Shown here in pieces: positions 24,106-36,178 of a DNA stretch of 64,000 nt. The stretch covers positions 40,127,254 to 40,191,253 of the forward strand of contig OY821781.1 of the NCBI GenBank assembly GCA_963682175.1, in the 5' to 3' direction. How positions within the stretch are numbered: position 1 is the first letter of the stretch; every line of letters starts with the position of its first letter. Source of the stretch: Triglochin maritima (Eukaryota; Streptophyta; Magnoliopsida; Alismatales; Juncaginaceae). The notes beneath the pieces are model-generated. The model had not been told where the DNA came from. It saw nothing but the letters and a program-made list of their open reading frames with translations, and searched no databases. The position numbers and the translations under genes were made by a program.

Positions 24106-26930
24106 TGTAACGCCCCCGATCTTGCAGGTACGCACACTGGGAAAGACTACAAGTGTCACGATCAGAGACCTCCGTGACGACAGAAGGAGTTACAAAAGAC
24201 AGACCAACAACGACTCGACAATACGTAGAGAGATCATACATGGATAGACTAATCATAAAACATGACTGAAAGGTGAGAGATTATCCATATATGGTAACAA
24301 GGTCAAATACATTACATCGAGTTCAAAAGGGAAATACATCATAAATAATGCGGAAGCAAAAGACAAACTGAAGAATCTGGTCGACGTGTCCCTCGTGTAC
24401 AGAATCTTCGACTACTCGTCCAGTCTACCCTGTAGGAATCTAAGTACCTGCAAGCACCACATCAACATATGCGTGAGTTTTCTATAAAAAAACCCAGTAT
24501 GCCCCTGACTCAATCGGAGTTATATGGAAGAATGCATGCAATCTATCTAAGACAAAAGCATCCGAAACAGAAACAGAAAAGCACATAATGCAACAGAAGG
24601 CTACGACTCCATAAGCCGTGCCAGTCGGGCGCACCCGAATCATTCCTCAATAGGAACCAGAACACCAGCCTCGCTGGTCAAAGGCGGTCACTCGACAGTG
24701 ACCCACCGCTCGACACAAAGCGGTGCGCCGGATAAGTGTCCCAATTCGCGGCAAGTGACCTACATGGTGCCATCGCGAACTTGGGAATACCTACCCTGAG
24801 ACAGAATGGCAGCGCGCCTGCCCAGGACTTATCTTACGCCTGACCTCCCAACATGAAGGTCTTATGCGAATGGCCTCTCTAGCTAGAGGACCCACTCGTG
24901 GCCCGTCGGCCCAAAAACAGAATGTGCCCAGAATTATTAACCAGATTAAATGTGATGCAAGCTACTTAAGCATCTAAAATCTAATGCATCTATAGTGTGT
25001 GGAAAGAGCTCAAGGAAAGGTATCCGGATACCCTCCTAACAGCCCCCAAACAAATTAAAATCAGAACATCCCAATCAGGAATCAAATGAAACTCACAACA
25101 ACAAGCAATCATAACTGGATCGGCAAATCAAGATAATAGCTAAACGAGTCATCTACGCGTCATGATAAGGATGTTATAAGGTCTGATATCCTAAGGGTCA
25201 TACATAACCATATCATAACACTTCACTTCAGTAACATATAGACATGAGAGACGCAATAGGATGATGCATTACAACTAGATATATCAAAATCACACTCCAC
25301 AATAATCGATAGCATGCATCCTTAATTTCAGAGTTTATATGCGATGATAACTAAAATCTCAGAGCATGATCAGAGTTTATATGGGTATGGATTACATGTA
25401 TATCAGTAGGATAATCATGTTGGAATATGCATAAAATTATCAGTAGACGATATAGATCTCTAAACTAGCATACATGCATGTAACGGGTTAATGTGTTGCT
25501 TTAGAACATGACACGATCAGCACATGATATGAGAGAGCCCGTTTACATTCATAAGTGCATGCATGACTACAACATCAGGAATACACACATCAGATCATAT
25601 AACCACATTATATCTGCTATTGAAACACAACAAGTCATATAAAGCAAAACACATTCAACGCATAGAGCATGATAACTAACAAAAGACAAGCTAACAAGTT
25701 CAATCGACTCAAACCGATGCATGAGCCCTTGACCACTCCAACCCACGTGCTTAGAGTATCCCTCTCAGGCCGTCTATGGTGGGAGAGGGTCAGTAGAGAT
25801 CCATCCAAGCAGCTCAGCCAAACAACCGAGCAAGCAGATGCACATGGTGCACTAACCGCATGGCTAGCCCATTCAAGTGCATGCTGCTCAGACCGAGCTA
25901 GCCCATCTAGATCCCCCTCACCCCTAGCCTCCCTAGGGTTGTTCCACACCTTTTCCTGACCCTTGCCACCATCTAGAAGGGCTGGACCAGCCAGCTGATC
26001 CAAACAAAGAGTCAAAAGGGTTGAAGACAGATCCTAGTCGGATCTTGTGTGCACCAGCCACACCCAACCAGATCCGTGTCCACCCCAAAACTCAGCCCAG
26101 AAGAAACCTCATCACTCCTGGTTGGATCTCACCGGACCTCACCGGAACCCCGGTCCCTCTGGCTGCCCCACAGCCAGCCCCATCTAGCGTATGGTCCATG
26201 CGCACGCTAGAAGGGAACTCGGTTGATGGTGCAACCAACCACCACCACCAACCGATTGCACCAACCACGAACATGGTGTTGGCTGGACCTCCAGCCAACA
26301 CCCCCTCCCATACAACTCTTCAAGGGTCAGGAGCATACCTGAATTCACGAAAAACTTTGCCCGAGATTACCGGAGATCAGCCCACCCAGATCTTCGTCTA
26401 GTTGCTCCCAGAAGATGCACTCTAGCTTGCTCCACTTGACTCGTCGGAGCTCCAACCACTAGCACACCGGAGAGGGAGATGGATAGGGTCTGAATTTCTT
26501 GGGTGAGGGAGTGAGAGGGTAGGGATGGCTTGGGTTGAGGGGGTTTTGTTTGCAAACAACCCTCCAACTTCCATAGGCTTCATGGCTATTCAAGTCACAT
26601 TAAGGCATGCAAAAATGGCACCATTCCGAAGGCATCCAAAAGCCACGAAAATGCACATCCAAACCATAATGTATCCCTTCCAATTCCATGCCACTTCAAC
26701 ACGGTTTTAGTCCAAAATCGGCCCTACACTCACTCGGGCCCAAATTGAGTCGATCGAGTCAAACAACTGCGCGCTCGTCCGATGTGTCGCACCCGATTGT
26801 CCAACGAGAAATCTGATCAAATCTACTCAAACAAGCATGCCATAACACAATTTGACATTCCAAGAAGTCAATTATGCATAACCGCGGAGAGTGGACTTAT
26901 TATTATTATAGCAGGAGAGCGGGTCTTACA
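24106..26930 (-). repeat. LARD 5' LTR (right copy)
   Basis: This is the same sequence as 18335-21145 with scattered substitutions and small indels, and identical TG...CA ends. Confidence 0.9.
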
Positions 26931-26935
26931 GATAG

Positions 26936-27089
26936 TCTGATCGAGTATGAAGAGACACCACCTTTCTCTAAGCAAGCACCTGAGTTGAACTCAGTAGATG
27001 AAGAAATAAATGTTGAGACTTGTATGTTTAGAGATGACCACGGTGAAGGTATATGGATTGAAAATCCATTAAGGAAAAAAACTCAGTAA
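26936..27089 (+). pseudogene. C-terminal tail of the TNP2-like transposase
   Basis: This continues the transposase coding region after the LTR-element insertion (SLIEYEETPPFSKQAPELNS... to a TAA at 27087-27089). Acidic C-terminal tails of this kind are usual after the DUF4216-like part. The second CACTA gene starts about 90 bp downstream, a short spacing that suggests co-expression in the intact element. Confidence 0.75.
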
Positions 27090-27177
27090 AGGTGCAAATT
27101 TTCTGTTGTAACACATTGTAATAGAGATTTAATGTCTTGACCTTATTTAATGACTTGAATTTATCTTTTATAGTATA

Positions 27178-30081
27178 ATGACTCCGAAAAAGAAACCCAC
27201 TTCCTCAGAGTCTGAAGGCTCGAAGACATACAGTACACGAGGTCATTGTCTCATGAAAGAATTCGTGGGGAGAAGAAATAGAGACGGTAGAGCTCCAATC
27301 CAGTTTGATGACCATCTTGAGCCGTTAGGAATGTTGTCTGATAATTGGAAAAGTTTTCTTGGTAGCCTAGCGAGGGCCAAAGTTGACATTTGTTTCTCGA
27401 GTTAGGCTGATGTAGATGAGAAGTTGAAGGACACAATATGGGATAACGTGCAGGTAATGATTCCATTATAGATTTATATAGTTTTAGTCGAAATTTAGAT
27501 ATATATATATATATAAAGTTAACGTGTTGTAGGAATCTTTTGAGTTCCAATCTACTGACAAGTTGAAGAAAAAGTGGATGACATACATGTCAGTTCGTTG
27601 GAGGAATTTCAAAACAAATTTAACGAACAAGTACATATTCGGAGACTACCAGGATAGAAATCCATGCGATGTCTATAACTTTATCACTCCGAATCAATGG
27701 GAGCTATTCAGAAAATCCAGAGAGAGCCTGGAGTTTGAGGTAACTGAGTTTAATTTAGAATATAGTAACTGAGTTTCAAAACAAACTTTTTAGTTATTGA
27801 TTTTAGTGACAATCTAATAAACTTGATTTTTGGCCATCCGAGCAAAAAACCAAAAGATTAGATCTTCTATCAAGTATACACATCGTATGTCTCGAGCGGG
27901 GTACAAAAGTTAGAAGCACAAATGATGGCTGAAAAAATTGCTCAGAAGAAACAAGAGGCAATTGACTCCCGTATGAGTGAGGAGCAAGCAAGTAACCTAT
28001 CTCCTCCTTCTCCCGTAGCTCGTTGTGATTCTTGGAAGAGAGCGAGAGTAAACTCCAGAGGGGAGTACGTCACAGACGAGTCGCAAGTGATCGGCTCGAA
28101 GATAGTAAGTTGCATCACTTATATATATGTTATTAATTCAGAATCATTAATTTTATATTTTTCAATTGTTAGCAAATATTGTTTTAAACTTAGGACTCTC
28201 TGAAGTTGAGAGAATCTCAAGGAGAATTTAATTCCGATGGTCGGAATGATATTCTACGCGAGGCCTTGGGAAACGACGAACACCCCGGTCGTGTGCGGGG
28301 GGGGTAGGGAGTAGAGTTGGACTTTGACAATATTATGGAAAGACTCAATGGTCTACTTCGTCGACTGGTCATACCAAATGCCTGCAAGAGATCGCAGATT
28401 TGAAGAATACGTTGCAACTTGTTTTGGAGAGATTGGATCGTTTGCCTACTTCTCCTACCCGTCGTAAGACTGGTTCTTCCGTGGAGACTACTCCTCCAGT
28501 TCCGCTAGTGTTCCACCCCGATCGACAATATGATTTTGTGTCTCATTCTCGAGAATTGGCCCTCGTCGACGGTCCCTCGTTTGGAAAGTTCGCGGATGGA
28601 TCTAGATGTGCTTTATTTGTCGAAGACCCTGATCGAAGATTGGTGGGACACAGGAAAGTTTATAACATCTCCAGACACCACTTCACAGAGGTAGGTGAGG
28701 GAGAATTGAAGGTTGCAGTTGAGAGTTGCTTAGATGCTGGTGCTTTTGTGCCATTTCCGGAAGAAGATATTGTTACTCTCGGCGATGCTATCGGTGGGTT
28801 CGTGCGGTGGCCTAGTTATTTAGTAGAGCTAAACGACAAACATGAGGTATAGTTTAACTTTGAAAGACTTTAAACTTCAAATTTGTTACAATTGTATTTT
28901 AACGGTTGTATACATATCTGTAAGGTGTCAAGCCCCCAGAGCAAAGGGTCAAACAACCAATCACCGATCAACATTAATTCGCTTCCAAGTAGGTGCAAAA
29001 TGTTGTATCAAAGTATGGTAGGTAGGGAAGCACAATCCTTAAGTACCTGGGAGTTGGAGGGGGATAAAGGGTTGCCTCCCGCTTTGTACGTCACCAAAGA
29101 GGATATCATGCAGTTCATGGCGATGGATTCGTTGTGTATCATGATTATCGACGTGCAAGTGAAGTAAGTGTTTTTTGTATACAATGAAAAGTATTGAATA
29201 ATTTTATCGTAACTATAATAAAGTATAATTTTTATACTTGTAGACATCTTTACGACGACAGAAGGTCAATCTTTCCCGAAGAGCAAGTATTTGGATTTAT
29301 CAGTCCATCTACATATATATACGGGAATGACGATAAATCGGGTCAGCTTGGGACATTCTTTAAAGAAGAAGACAAAAGATATTATCTGCTCCCTTATCAT
29401 GAGAGGTAAACTTTGTAATTCAAAGTGAAACTTTATTTTCTAATAAGCTTCTAATTATATATATAACATGGCTCATTGGATGATTGTCGTTGTATGCCCC
29501 ACGACTAATTCGGCATATTGGTTTGATTCGTTGGGGTCGAATAAACCAAGGCACTCAATAAAGAAATTCTAAATTTGTAAGTTCATTTAGTCGTGAAAAA
29601 AGTAATTCGTGGATTTTTATTAGTATTATTGAATGATATTTTAACTTGTGCTACTCAAGCCAATTAAGGTTTACAGAGCTTTAGGTGGTAGGAGAACAAC
29701 CACAAAAGCCGGAATAACATGGAATGGAATGAGAGTACGTTCTATCTCATTTTTGTTAATTAAGTTAGGAACATATATTTAGCGAATTTCTATGTTTGTA
29801 GTACCGGAAGAAGGTTGGAAATACGGAATGTGGTTACTATGTGATGAGATACATGGAAGAAATCCTCGAATTGGCAACTCAAGACGTATGCCTATCCGAG
29901 GTAATGTAGATCGTTATTCAATTGTATAGTTGTAGTTTCAATATTTAGTTATTATTAACATTCACACTTGTATTTTTTGATAGGTCTTCCCAAAAAGTAG
30001 TGATCCCTTCTCGCAACAGGAGCTCGATGAAACTCGCGACCGATGGGCTCGCTATTTTAGCAGAAACATGTTGATGAACTA
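27178..30081 (+). pseudogene. Second CACTA gene: Transposase_24-like N-terminus and Ulp1-like C-terminus
   Basis: A multi-exon gene starting at ATG 27178. Exon estimates: 27178-27453, 27533-27738, about 27841-28105, about 28194-28310, about 28395-28848, about 28925-29165, 29244-29405, about 29468-29572, 29790-29900, 29985-30081, with GT/AG borders at most. The N-terminal half resembles the En/Spm Transposase_24 family (KKKWMTYMSVRWRNFK, FITPNQWELF, basic Arg/Lys-rich segment). A middle domain (CALFVEDP, VAVESCLDAGAFVPFP, GDAIGGFVRWP) is the type that precedes Ulp1 domains in plant transposon proteins. The end carries C48 peptidase landmarks: HWMIVVV (His), YWFDS (Asp) and ECGYYVM (Cys). Lesions: TAG at 27403-27405, a frame slip near 27910, and a G-run (28297-28304) followed by a stop. 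The precise role of the Ulp1-like part in CACTA elements is not established. Confidence 0.8.
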
Positions 30082-30189
30082 AGAGGTTCTCCTGTCACTT
30101 GCATTTTTTGTAATTTAGTTAACAAGTGCACTTGTAATACAAACCTACAATTTAGGCCTTAATATAATCGCCTTAATTTTAGAATGAAT

Positions 30190-30320
30190 TAATTTCAAGT
30201 GTGTTGAATGTCAATTGTGTATGCTTGTATGTTTGTGCATGTATGGTTGTATATTTGTGTTTGTGCATGTATACTTGTGTGTTTGTGCTTGTATTTGTGA
30301 GTATTTGTGAACAAATTTAT
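30190..30320 (+). repeat. GT-rich 3' region of CACTA
   Basis: Repeated TGTTTGTGCATGTAT/TGTATTTGTG words follow the second gene. The same kind of GT-rich stretch lies at 44200-44310 in the short CACTA, so it is a family feature and not a local accident. Confidence 0.65.
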
Positions 30321-30394
30321 AGGTGAACGAATTTGGTGCAGTTGTATGTACACGAATACGATGACTAAAAACAAGTTTGCAGGATGCTTTTTTT

Positions 30395-30765
30395 TTGTCC
30401 AGGTTTAAGAATAGACGTCGGCCGTTTGTATTAGCCGACGTTTATTCCTCTGAAGAAAGGAATATACGTCGTCTGTATGTTGAATCTGACGTATATGCTT
30501 TAGTAATAGACGTCGCCTGTTAATTCACCGACATCTATACCTAAAGAATATACGTCGTCTGTTATTTCACCGACGTCTATACCTAAAGAATAGACGTCGG
30601 TCTATAGAAACAGACCACGTATATTCTTTAGGTATAGACGTCCGCTATATGAAGGCCGACGTCTATGTATAGACGACACACACATAGACGTCGGATCAGG
30701 GAGTGCTTATATCCGACGTATATAACCCCGTATATCCGACGTATATTCCCTTTTCTGTAGTAGTG
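30395..30765. repeat. CACTA right sub-terminal repeats and terminus
   Basis: About a dozen direct and inverted TAGACGTCGG-type motifs end in the inverted terminus CACTACTACAGAA. The inner bases (GAAAAGGGAATATACG) resemble the terminal region of related CACTA elements. Confidence 0.85.
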
Positions 30766-31320
30766 GTTATCGGATGGATTGAGCATGTAAGGGTTGGATA
30801 TCTATGAACTGTGGTCATTATTCTGGTTTTCCGCCATTGCTGCACCTCTAAGCTTTCTTGAAGATCTGAATCAGGTTGATTGCCAAACCTCCTTTCTCCC
30901 GTCAGCTTCAGTTTCATTCTCGGTCCGATCACGAACTCTTTCTTTGGATCTTACGCTATAATACCATGTTAAATTCTTGATTCTTAGGAGATCGAAGGTG
31001 GCAGAGGACGATCGAGGAGAAGTAGTAGACGAGGAGCACGGGAACGGTAGGGAACTCGAAGATGGTGGCGGAGAGGGAGACAAAGAAGAAGAGAGTTTGT
31101 TATTATATTTGATTGAGAAAACAACAATTAATTGAATTATAAGTATGGAGTCCCTTTATATAGGGATTTAGTTGGGTCGGATCTAGAAGATCAGAAACCC
31201 TTGAGTTGTAATGATGGTAGCCTGATCTGTACATGAATAAGAAAGAAACTAAATAAATTTCTAATCCAACTATGCTTTATGTTTGTAATTCTACAATAAT
31301 CATGAGAAACAAAAGAAACA
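30766..31320 (-). mobile_element. 5' end of a copia element (LTR and gag start)
   Basis: On the minus strand, an LTR region with a TATA box (CTATATAAAGG near 31160) is followed at 30963 by TG..., then ATGGTATTATAGCG, a degenerate tRNA-iMet-type primer-binding site. Next come a leader and a gag start at 30840 reading MAENQNNDHSS, a stop, then ISNPYMLNPSDN. The NPY.L.PSDN sequence is the usual beginning of Ale-like copia gag. It ends exactly at the CACTA right end. The matching continuation (NPGMILVP...) lies at 62544 going down. The outer edge of the LTR near 31300 is uncertain. Confidence 0.75.
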
Positions 31321-32649
31321 TGAAGCCTAGAACTTGTGGTCATTTCTCTCTCTCGATATATACATATATTTAACCAGCTCGAGCAATGCCATGTTTTTAA
31401 AACCCTTTGGCATCCTATTCCTAACTCTCACAAATTAATTTTCGACCCCTTCAAATTTCAAGACATGTGAATTTGCCCTACAAATTTCGAACCACCAACT
31501 TGAATTCTTGATATTGCCCATGTATATAACCTGAGTATAAAGTAGATATGTGTTCCTATCAATACCATTTAAATTCAATTTTTTCCACAACCAAATCACA
31601 TTATTAATTATTTATTCTAGCGACTAATCTCCACTCAACTACACACAGTTATGTCTTCATTATGTAATCTCTGCGTAGTCCAAAATTGGTTATCAATAGA
31701 ACAATATTAATGGGGAGAAACCAAACTAACTTGCCTTAGCTGACCTTCTTTCTATAGTTAGAACAAACACATATATTTGGGCAATATTTATGTACCTTTT
31801 GATGGAATAGATGACGTCTAGTTGAAGAAAGATATCACCTTTGAATGTTTCTGTTTCTTTTGTGTTCTTTTGTAATTAATAGTGATGGGTGTCGGGCCGG
31901 GCTTGAAGAAAATAAACGGATCGGGCTTTAGGCCCGACCTGTTTAGGTAAACGGGTGGCCTAGGATAGGCCAGCCTGTTTGTTCGCAAGAACAATAAGGA
32001 CATAAACGGGCGGGCCCGTCCCGTAACCCGTCGGGCCAACGAGTCAGGCGCGACTTCCTTGAAACGAGCAGGGCCAGAGCCCGGCCCATTTAGCTTCGCG
32101 GGCCGGACGGTTACCTAGCTTTAGGAACAGGAGGAAATATCTAGTTTATATTATCCTCAAGTTGTAGGGTTGTTGAGACGTGGTGTTTGTAACATAATCT
32201 TGATTGGTAAATGTTTTTTCTTGGTGTGGTTGAGAAGATGACATAACTACGATGAATTTTAATTGTTATTTTCTTATTTGTTAGATCTAATATTTAAACA
32301 TTAAGTATATACTTAATAACAGGTAGACATCACAAATTTCATATCAAAAAACAACCTTCATTGTAACCATCTTAATCATTGTTAGTCAATTAGTTAATAT
32401 ATACATTAGGGTTATTTGCTTTTGTGCATCTCAAAAGTGGTCTAATTTGATTGTTCCACCTGCACTCAACTATTTTCTCACGTGCACATACATTTACACA
32501 TTATTTACTTGTACGCACATTCGCTGTTTGTGAGAGACACTCTGTAACCATTTTTGTCTTATTCTGTTAGAAATTTTACAAATTACACATCGTAAAAAAT
32601 AAATATATGTTCTTAATGTGAATAACATATATAAGTTCTTAAACATTAA
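31321..32649. other. AT-rich intergenic DNA with a GC-rich TE patch
   Basis: No gene is seen. The only structured part is the GC-rich patch at 31878-32115. Near 32404-32560 there is a sequence beginning GGGTTATTTGCTTTTGTGCATC that resembles the arm of the foldback element at 60571, but I find no opposite arm. Confidence 0.5.
31878..32115. mobile_element. GC-rich GGGCCGGGC-type patch, possible hAT terminus
   Basis: The patch starts TAGTGATGGGTGTCGGGCC and continues with many CGGGCC, GGCCCG and CCCGTC words. Sub-terminal regions of plant hAT elements often look like this, with a TAGNGATGGG-type end. The opposite terminus is not visible, so the family assignment is tentative. Confidence 0.35.
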
Positions 32650-34315
32650 ATGTGCGATATCCTAACCCTTAAGCAAGATGCTAATTGTGTTTATGTGGGA
32701 GATGACTTTGATGTGATGGGGTGTGGAGGGGAGTGTGGTGATGTGATGGTGAGGTGGAGGTATGGGGTGGGTTACCTGGTTGGTTGGAGTTGTGCCTTAA
32801 GAGAAAGCCAACGTCTCCCTTCCTTTTTCCTTTTTCCTTTCTTCTTCTTCTTCTTCTTCAACTCCTTTCTCTCACCAAGCCTCCATCACTTCCTCTCCCT
32901 CAGATCCTCGAGCTCCGGTGGTGAGGGTTGCAGAGCAAAGAGAACGAGCAAGCTAAGGGCGAGCAAAGCCGGTGTGCTGGAGGCTGAAGAGGTGCGAGGT
33001 AGCGGTTCAGAGGCGGCGGCGTGTGAGATTTGACGTTCTTTGGCGGCCTCAAAAGATAGGTATGCCAAGTTATTGCATTGGAATTTTGCTCGCACATGTA
33101 TGTGCATGGGTTGGCTTGTCACTGAAGGTCGGAGACCTCGCCGGTGGAGGGCATCAAGTTATATTTGGCAAGGCCAGGTAGATGCCAGTAAACGATCGAC
33201 CAGTGCCTTTGGGCGGTTTACCAAATGTAGCGTAATTCTCATTCTTTACCCAGTACCGGTCGAAAGATGTCTTGCGGTGGTCGACCGGTTGAGCATATGT
33301 GATGGGTTGGAGAGTTACTGATATTTTCGATTGAACCGGGCCCCTGAGCCGTTTTGACCGTTGCCTTGAGATTGCTGGTTGGACTGAGCGTTGACCACCT
33401 AACGGTCGACCGCTCGTGACTTTTATCTGACAAGTAACTTAAGTTCACTAAATGAAAGGTCGACCATTGGATGTTGGTTTGACCAATTATGACTCGATGA
33501 ATATAGGTAAGGCCTTGATATTTTTGGTCGAATGGGGCCCCTGAGCCGTTCGACCGTTGCCTTGATTTTGACATTGACTTAGTCTTATTTTGACAGTCTA
33601 GCAATCGACATGACTATACCATCTGTTCGACTTTTGGGGCTTGAGTTGTGAGCCTAGAGTTTGACCGATTATAGGCGTACGTTCGACCGATTCCTTGGGA
33701 GCGATCGACCGGTATACCTTTCTTGGTCCACCGTTTGGGTCCAGAACTGAATTCTTGTTCTTGTGGAGTGTCAACTCTATCCATGGAAATTTGTGTCCTC
33801 GCCTAGAGCATGAGCCGGGATGTGATGGTGGGTGTGTTGATCGTGCCTGCCTAGGGACCGTCGTGTGGAAGAGTGTGGACACTCGGGACATGCCAACTCT
33901 GCCCAGAGACCTTCCAGACTTCGGCCTGAATGAGTTCATTGGACGACCTTATGGGTGACGGATACCTTCGACTGGCCTCGATGGTGATGTTGTATCGTCC
34001 GATGTTGTTCCATATGAGATGTCCTAGCCGATGTTGTTCCGGTGGGAGTGTTGTCTGTTGTTGTTCCGGACGAGATGACCCGATCGTTGTTGTTCTGACG
34101 GGTGTATACTGGCCGATGATGTATTCTGGCAGGTAGTTTAGCTATAGCAATGCCAAGTGAGATGGACCGACCTGAGTGACGGCTCCGTCGGTGAGGTGTT
34201 GACCTCGAGATTGAGCTGATTCTACTGACACGGACGTGCCTCACCAAACCCCATGTTTAGTATAGCCGTGTGTGGGGTGCATTGCGTACTTTGCGTAAGA
34301 CCGTGTGTGCCTACG
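32650..34315 (+). mobile_element. GTCGACC-family LTR, 3' end missing
   Basis: The start (TGTGCGATATCCTAACCC) matches that of the LTR at 44913 (TGTTATATCCCTAACCC). It then follows that family through GTCGACC palindromes (33277, 33399), the GATGTTGTTCC repeats and the GTGTGGGGTGC segment. Homology stops near 34315, so about 0.4 kb of the LTR end is missing. 33501-34270 is nearly identical to the fragment at 15571-16377. Confidence 0.75.
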
Positions 34316-35947
34316 GAATGTCGCGGAGAGTGTGCTCGACGAAGTGGGAGAGAAGGGGTTGTCGACTTTCTGAAACTCCATGACGGTGACGGCCGAAGAG
34401 TGTTGGGGAGTGGTCTCGTTGCTAGAGGTGGGTCACCGGAGGTGGTGGGTTCGCCGATGTTGGGAAGACATGGAAAGTAGTGGTAGGAGTGTTTACTATT
34501 TTGTTTTTCGATTTTAATTTTTTTATTTATGTTATATACATCAAGGACATTTATCATTCTCTGATGTGGAGTATGTAAATTTTCTGAATGGAAAGATGAC
34601 GGAGTCGGACTCACGAACGGTGGAAGTACATACAAGCAAATATGGTGAACATACAGGTGTACTCAAGGAAATAATTGCAATGCAGGTGCAACGCAATCAA
34701 ATAACCCTAAACATTATTGATTATTTCCCGTTTAATCTGTCTTACCTCGTCTTCCTCGATGCATGAGCTCAAACAAGTTACTATGTCAACACATGGTTAA
34801 TCCATTCAAATCACAGCGTAAATAATAGCATTTGCAAGTTGCAATTGCCTATATAGCTCTTCAAATTATTTGATTTTGAATCACATATATGTTCTTTTGA
34901 AACCATTCACATTCCTAATTATGAGCATAAACTCAAATTAAGATAGTGGGAACAATTCATCAACCAAGTGTATAAATAAATTGGACCACTATCTCCTTTT
35001 AACCTCAATTTACCTTGATTTCTTTATTGTAAACTAACGAGTACATTTGAAATTTGTTAGATAAAAATGGTTACATCATCTTTCCACACATAACAGTCAC
35101 TATCATTTTCTTGATTAACAATCTAATCCAACCTTTCATTCTAGGTCTAATAGTGGGTCTGAAGTCTGAACTAACAACCAATGATTCTCCACTCCTCTCA
35201 CTTAAAATTGAAAGTTTGGATTTAAGCGTGAAATCCTAATTGACATATCCGCCGCTGGTTGGTCAACAAAAGTAGAGCGCCACAACTTAAATGCAAAAGT
35301 CATTCACTTATAGTTCACCTTAGAAAGTTTGCATGGTCGATGTTTACATAAGATGGAGGTTAGTGAAACTGTGAAATAATCCATGTTGTTTGTTTGAAGA
35401 CCCACAACGCATGTTAATGGGGTCATTGGGGTGGGTGAAAATTTCTTTATAGAATCCCACTTATCACAAATTTTCATTTATCATGGAATATTCCACCCAC
35501 CCACCCAAACAACTACATTTTGGCCAATGGTAATCTATTAGGATAAAAGTTCAACCACACACACACACACAAAGTTATTGTAAATTGATATTAGTTCCAC
35601 ATGCATTGATGCATGTCCCATGCTACTTGACCATCATTTCTCCTCTACATCACAAAGTTATTGTAAATTGATAATACTTGACCCGGTCAATAACCATCAT
35701 TTCCCCTCTACATCACATACCATCGGTATGTTTAGGGTTTAGAGAGTTGTTGACCAAGTGAATAACCTATGTGTGCTACTTGTCTCGTGATCTCTAGGTA
35801 GCAAACCTCCATTTTCCTAGAGTTGTTAACTCATAACAAACACATAGGTATTAGGTAGATTATAGTTAGGTTATTTAAGTAGCAAACTTCTCCTCCAACA
35901 CCACCACTCACACCCACACAAGTACACCACCACCCACACTCTTCCAA
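34316..35947. other. Intergenic region upstream of a small ORF
   Basis: A GC-richer stretch at 34316-34490 has open frames on both strands but no domain. The rest is AT-rich with a CA microsatellite near 35561 and a direct repeat of CATCACAAAGTTATTGTAAATTGATA (near 35565 and 35648). A TATTTAAG box at about 35873 is a plausible promoter element for the ORF at 35948. Confidence 0.45.
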
Positions 35948-36178
35948 ATGGAGAACGGACCACTCCCTCCTTCATTGATGGCAGTTGTGGAGACATACCA
36001 GAAGAGGCTAGCAGAAAAGGATGTTGAGATACAAAACCTTAACGAGGAAATCGCTAGACTGACCGCCGAGAAACATATGGTGGAGTTAGCGCTGCAAACA
36101 GCTCAAAATGATAACATCACGCTTAGCCGGCGTCACACGGAAATTTTCGAACAGATATGGGAAGCCCGACGCAGGTGA
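35948..36178 (+). CDS. Small coiled-coil protein, 76 aa, hypothetical
   Basis: A single-exon ORF beginning MENGPLPPSL. After a short Pro-containing head (residues 1-12), almost the whole length is charged and Leu/Ile-spaced like a coiled coil (YQKRLAEKDVEIQNLNEEIARL, residues 17-38, then more heptad-like spacing to about 60), ending in EARRR. A TATA-like box lies about 70 bp upstream and a CA/CT-rich leader precedes the ATG, as in plant transcripts. No TE domain is seen and it is outside the recognised elements. I do not recognise a family. A chance ORF or an exon of a larger gene is possible. Confidence 0.4.
   Translation: MENGPLPPSLMAVVETYQKRLAEKDVEIQNLNEEIARLTAEKHMVELALQTAQNDNITLSRRHTEIFEQIWEARRR

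Larger units (their letters stand above)
18335..26930 (-). mobile_element. Non-coding LTR retrotransposon (LARD-like), TSD GATAG
   Basis: Two 2.8-kb LTRs (18335-21145 and 24106-26930) flank a 2960-bp internal region with no retroviral domain. A perfect duplication GATAG lies at 18330-18334 and 26931-26935. On the minus strand a primer-binding site follows the right LTR and a polypurine tract precedes the left LTR, so the element reads right to left. The two LTRs differ at a modest number of sites by eye plus a few indels (for example an insertion of about 16 bp near 26236), implying a fairly recent insertion. Being non-coding, it must have been moved by proteins of a relative; the 3' end motif points to a chromovirus (Tekay/Del-like) helper. 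Confidence 0.9.
16378..30765 (+). mobile_element. Large CACTA (En/Spm) element, left end missing, carrying a nested LTR element
   Basis: The order is TNP2-like transposase (from mid-gene), a transposon-specific second gene with a Ulp1-like C-terminus, a GT-rich 3' region, sub-terminal GACGTC repeats, and a right terminus reading CACTACTACAGAA when inverted. The base triplet after the end is GTT. Roughly 8.6 kb (18335-26930) is a later LTR-element insertion. The 5' terminus and the N-terminal part of the transposase are missing at the 16377 junction. The CACTA left end at 62545 belongs to a closely similar terminus and has the same GTT flank. Confidence 0.85.

Noticed and set aside
5244..30765. 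One single CACTA element from 5244 to 30765 with nested insertions
   Set aside because: The left part already contains the 3' exons of the second gene (a deletion derivative), the right part contains them again, and the flanks differ (TAT versus GTT); they are two different elements brought together by deletion.
34222..34635. Minus-strand 137-codon ORF, Pro/Ser/Thr-rich
   Set aside because: It straddles the end of an LTR and unrelated DNA, with no recognisable domain.
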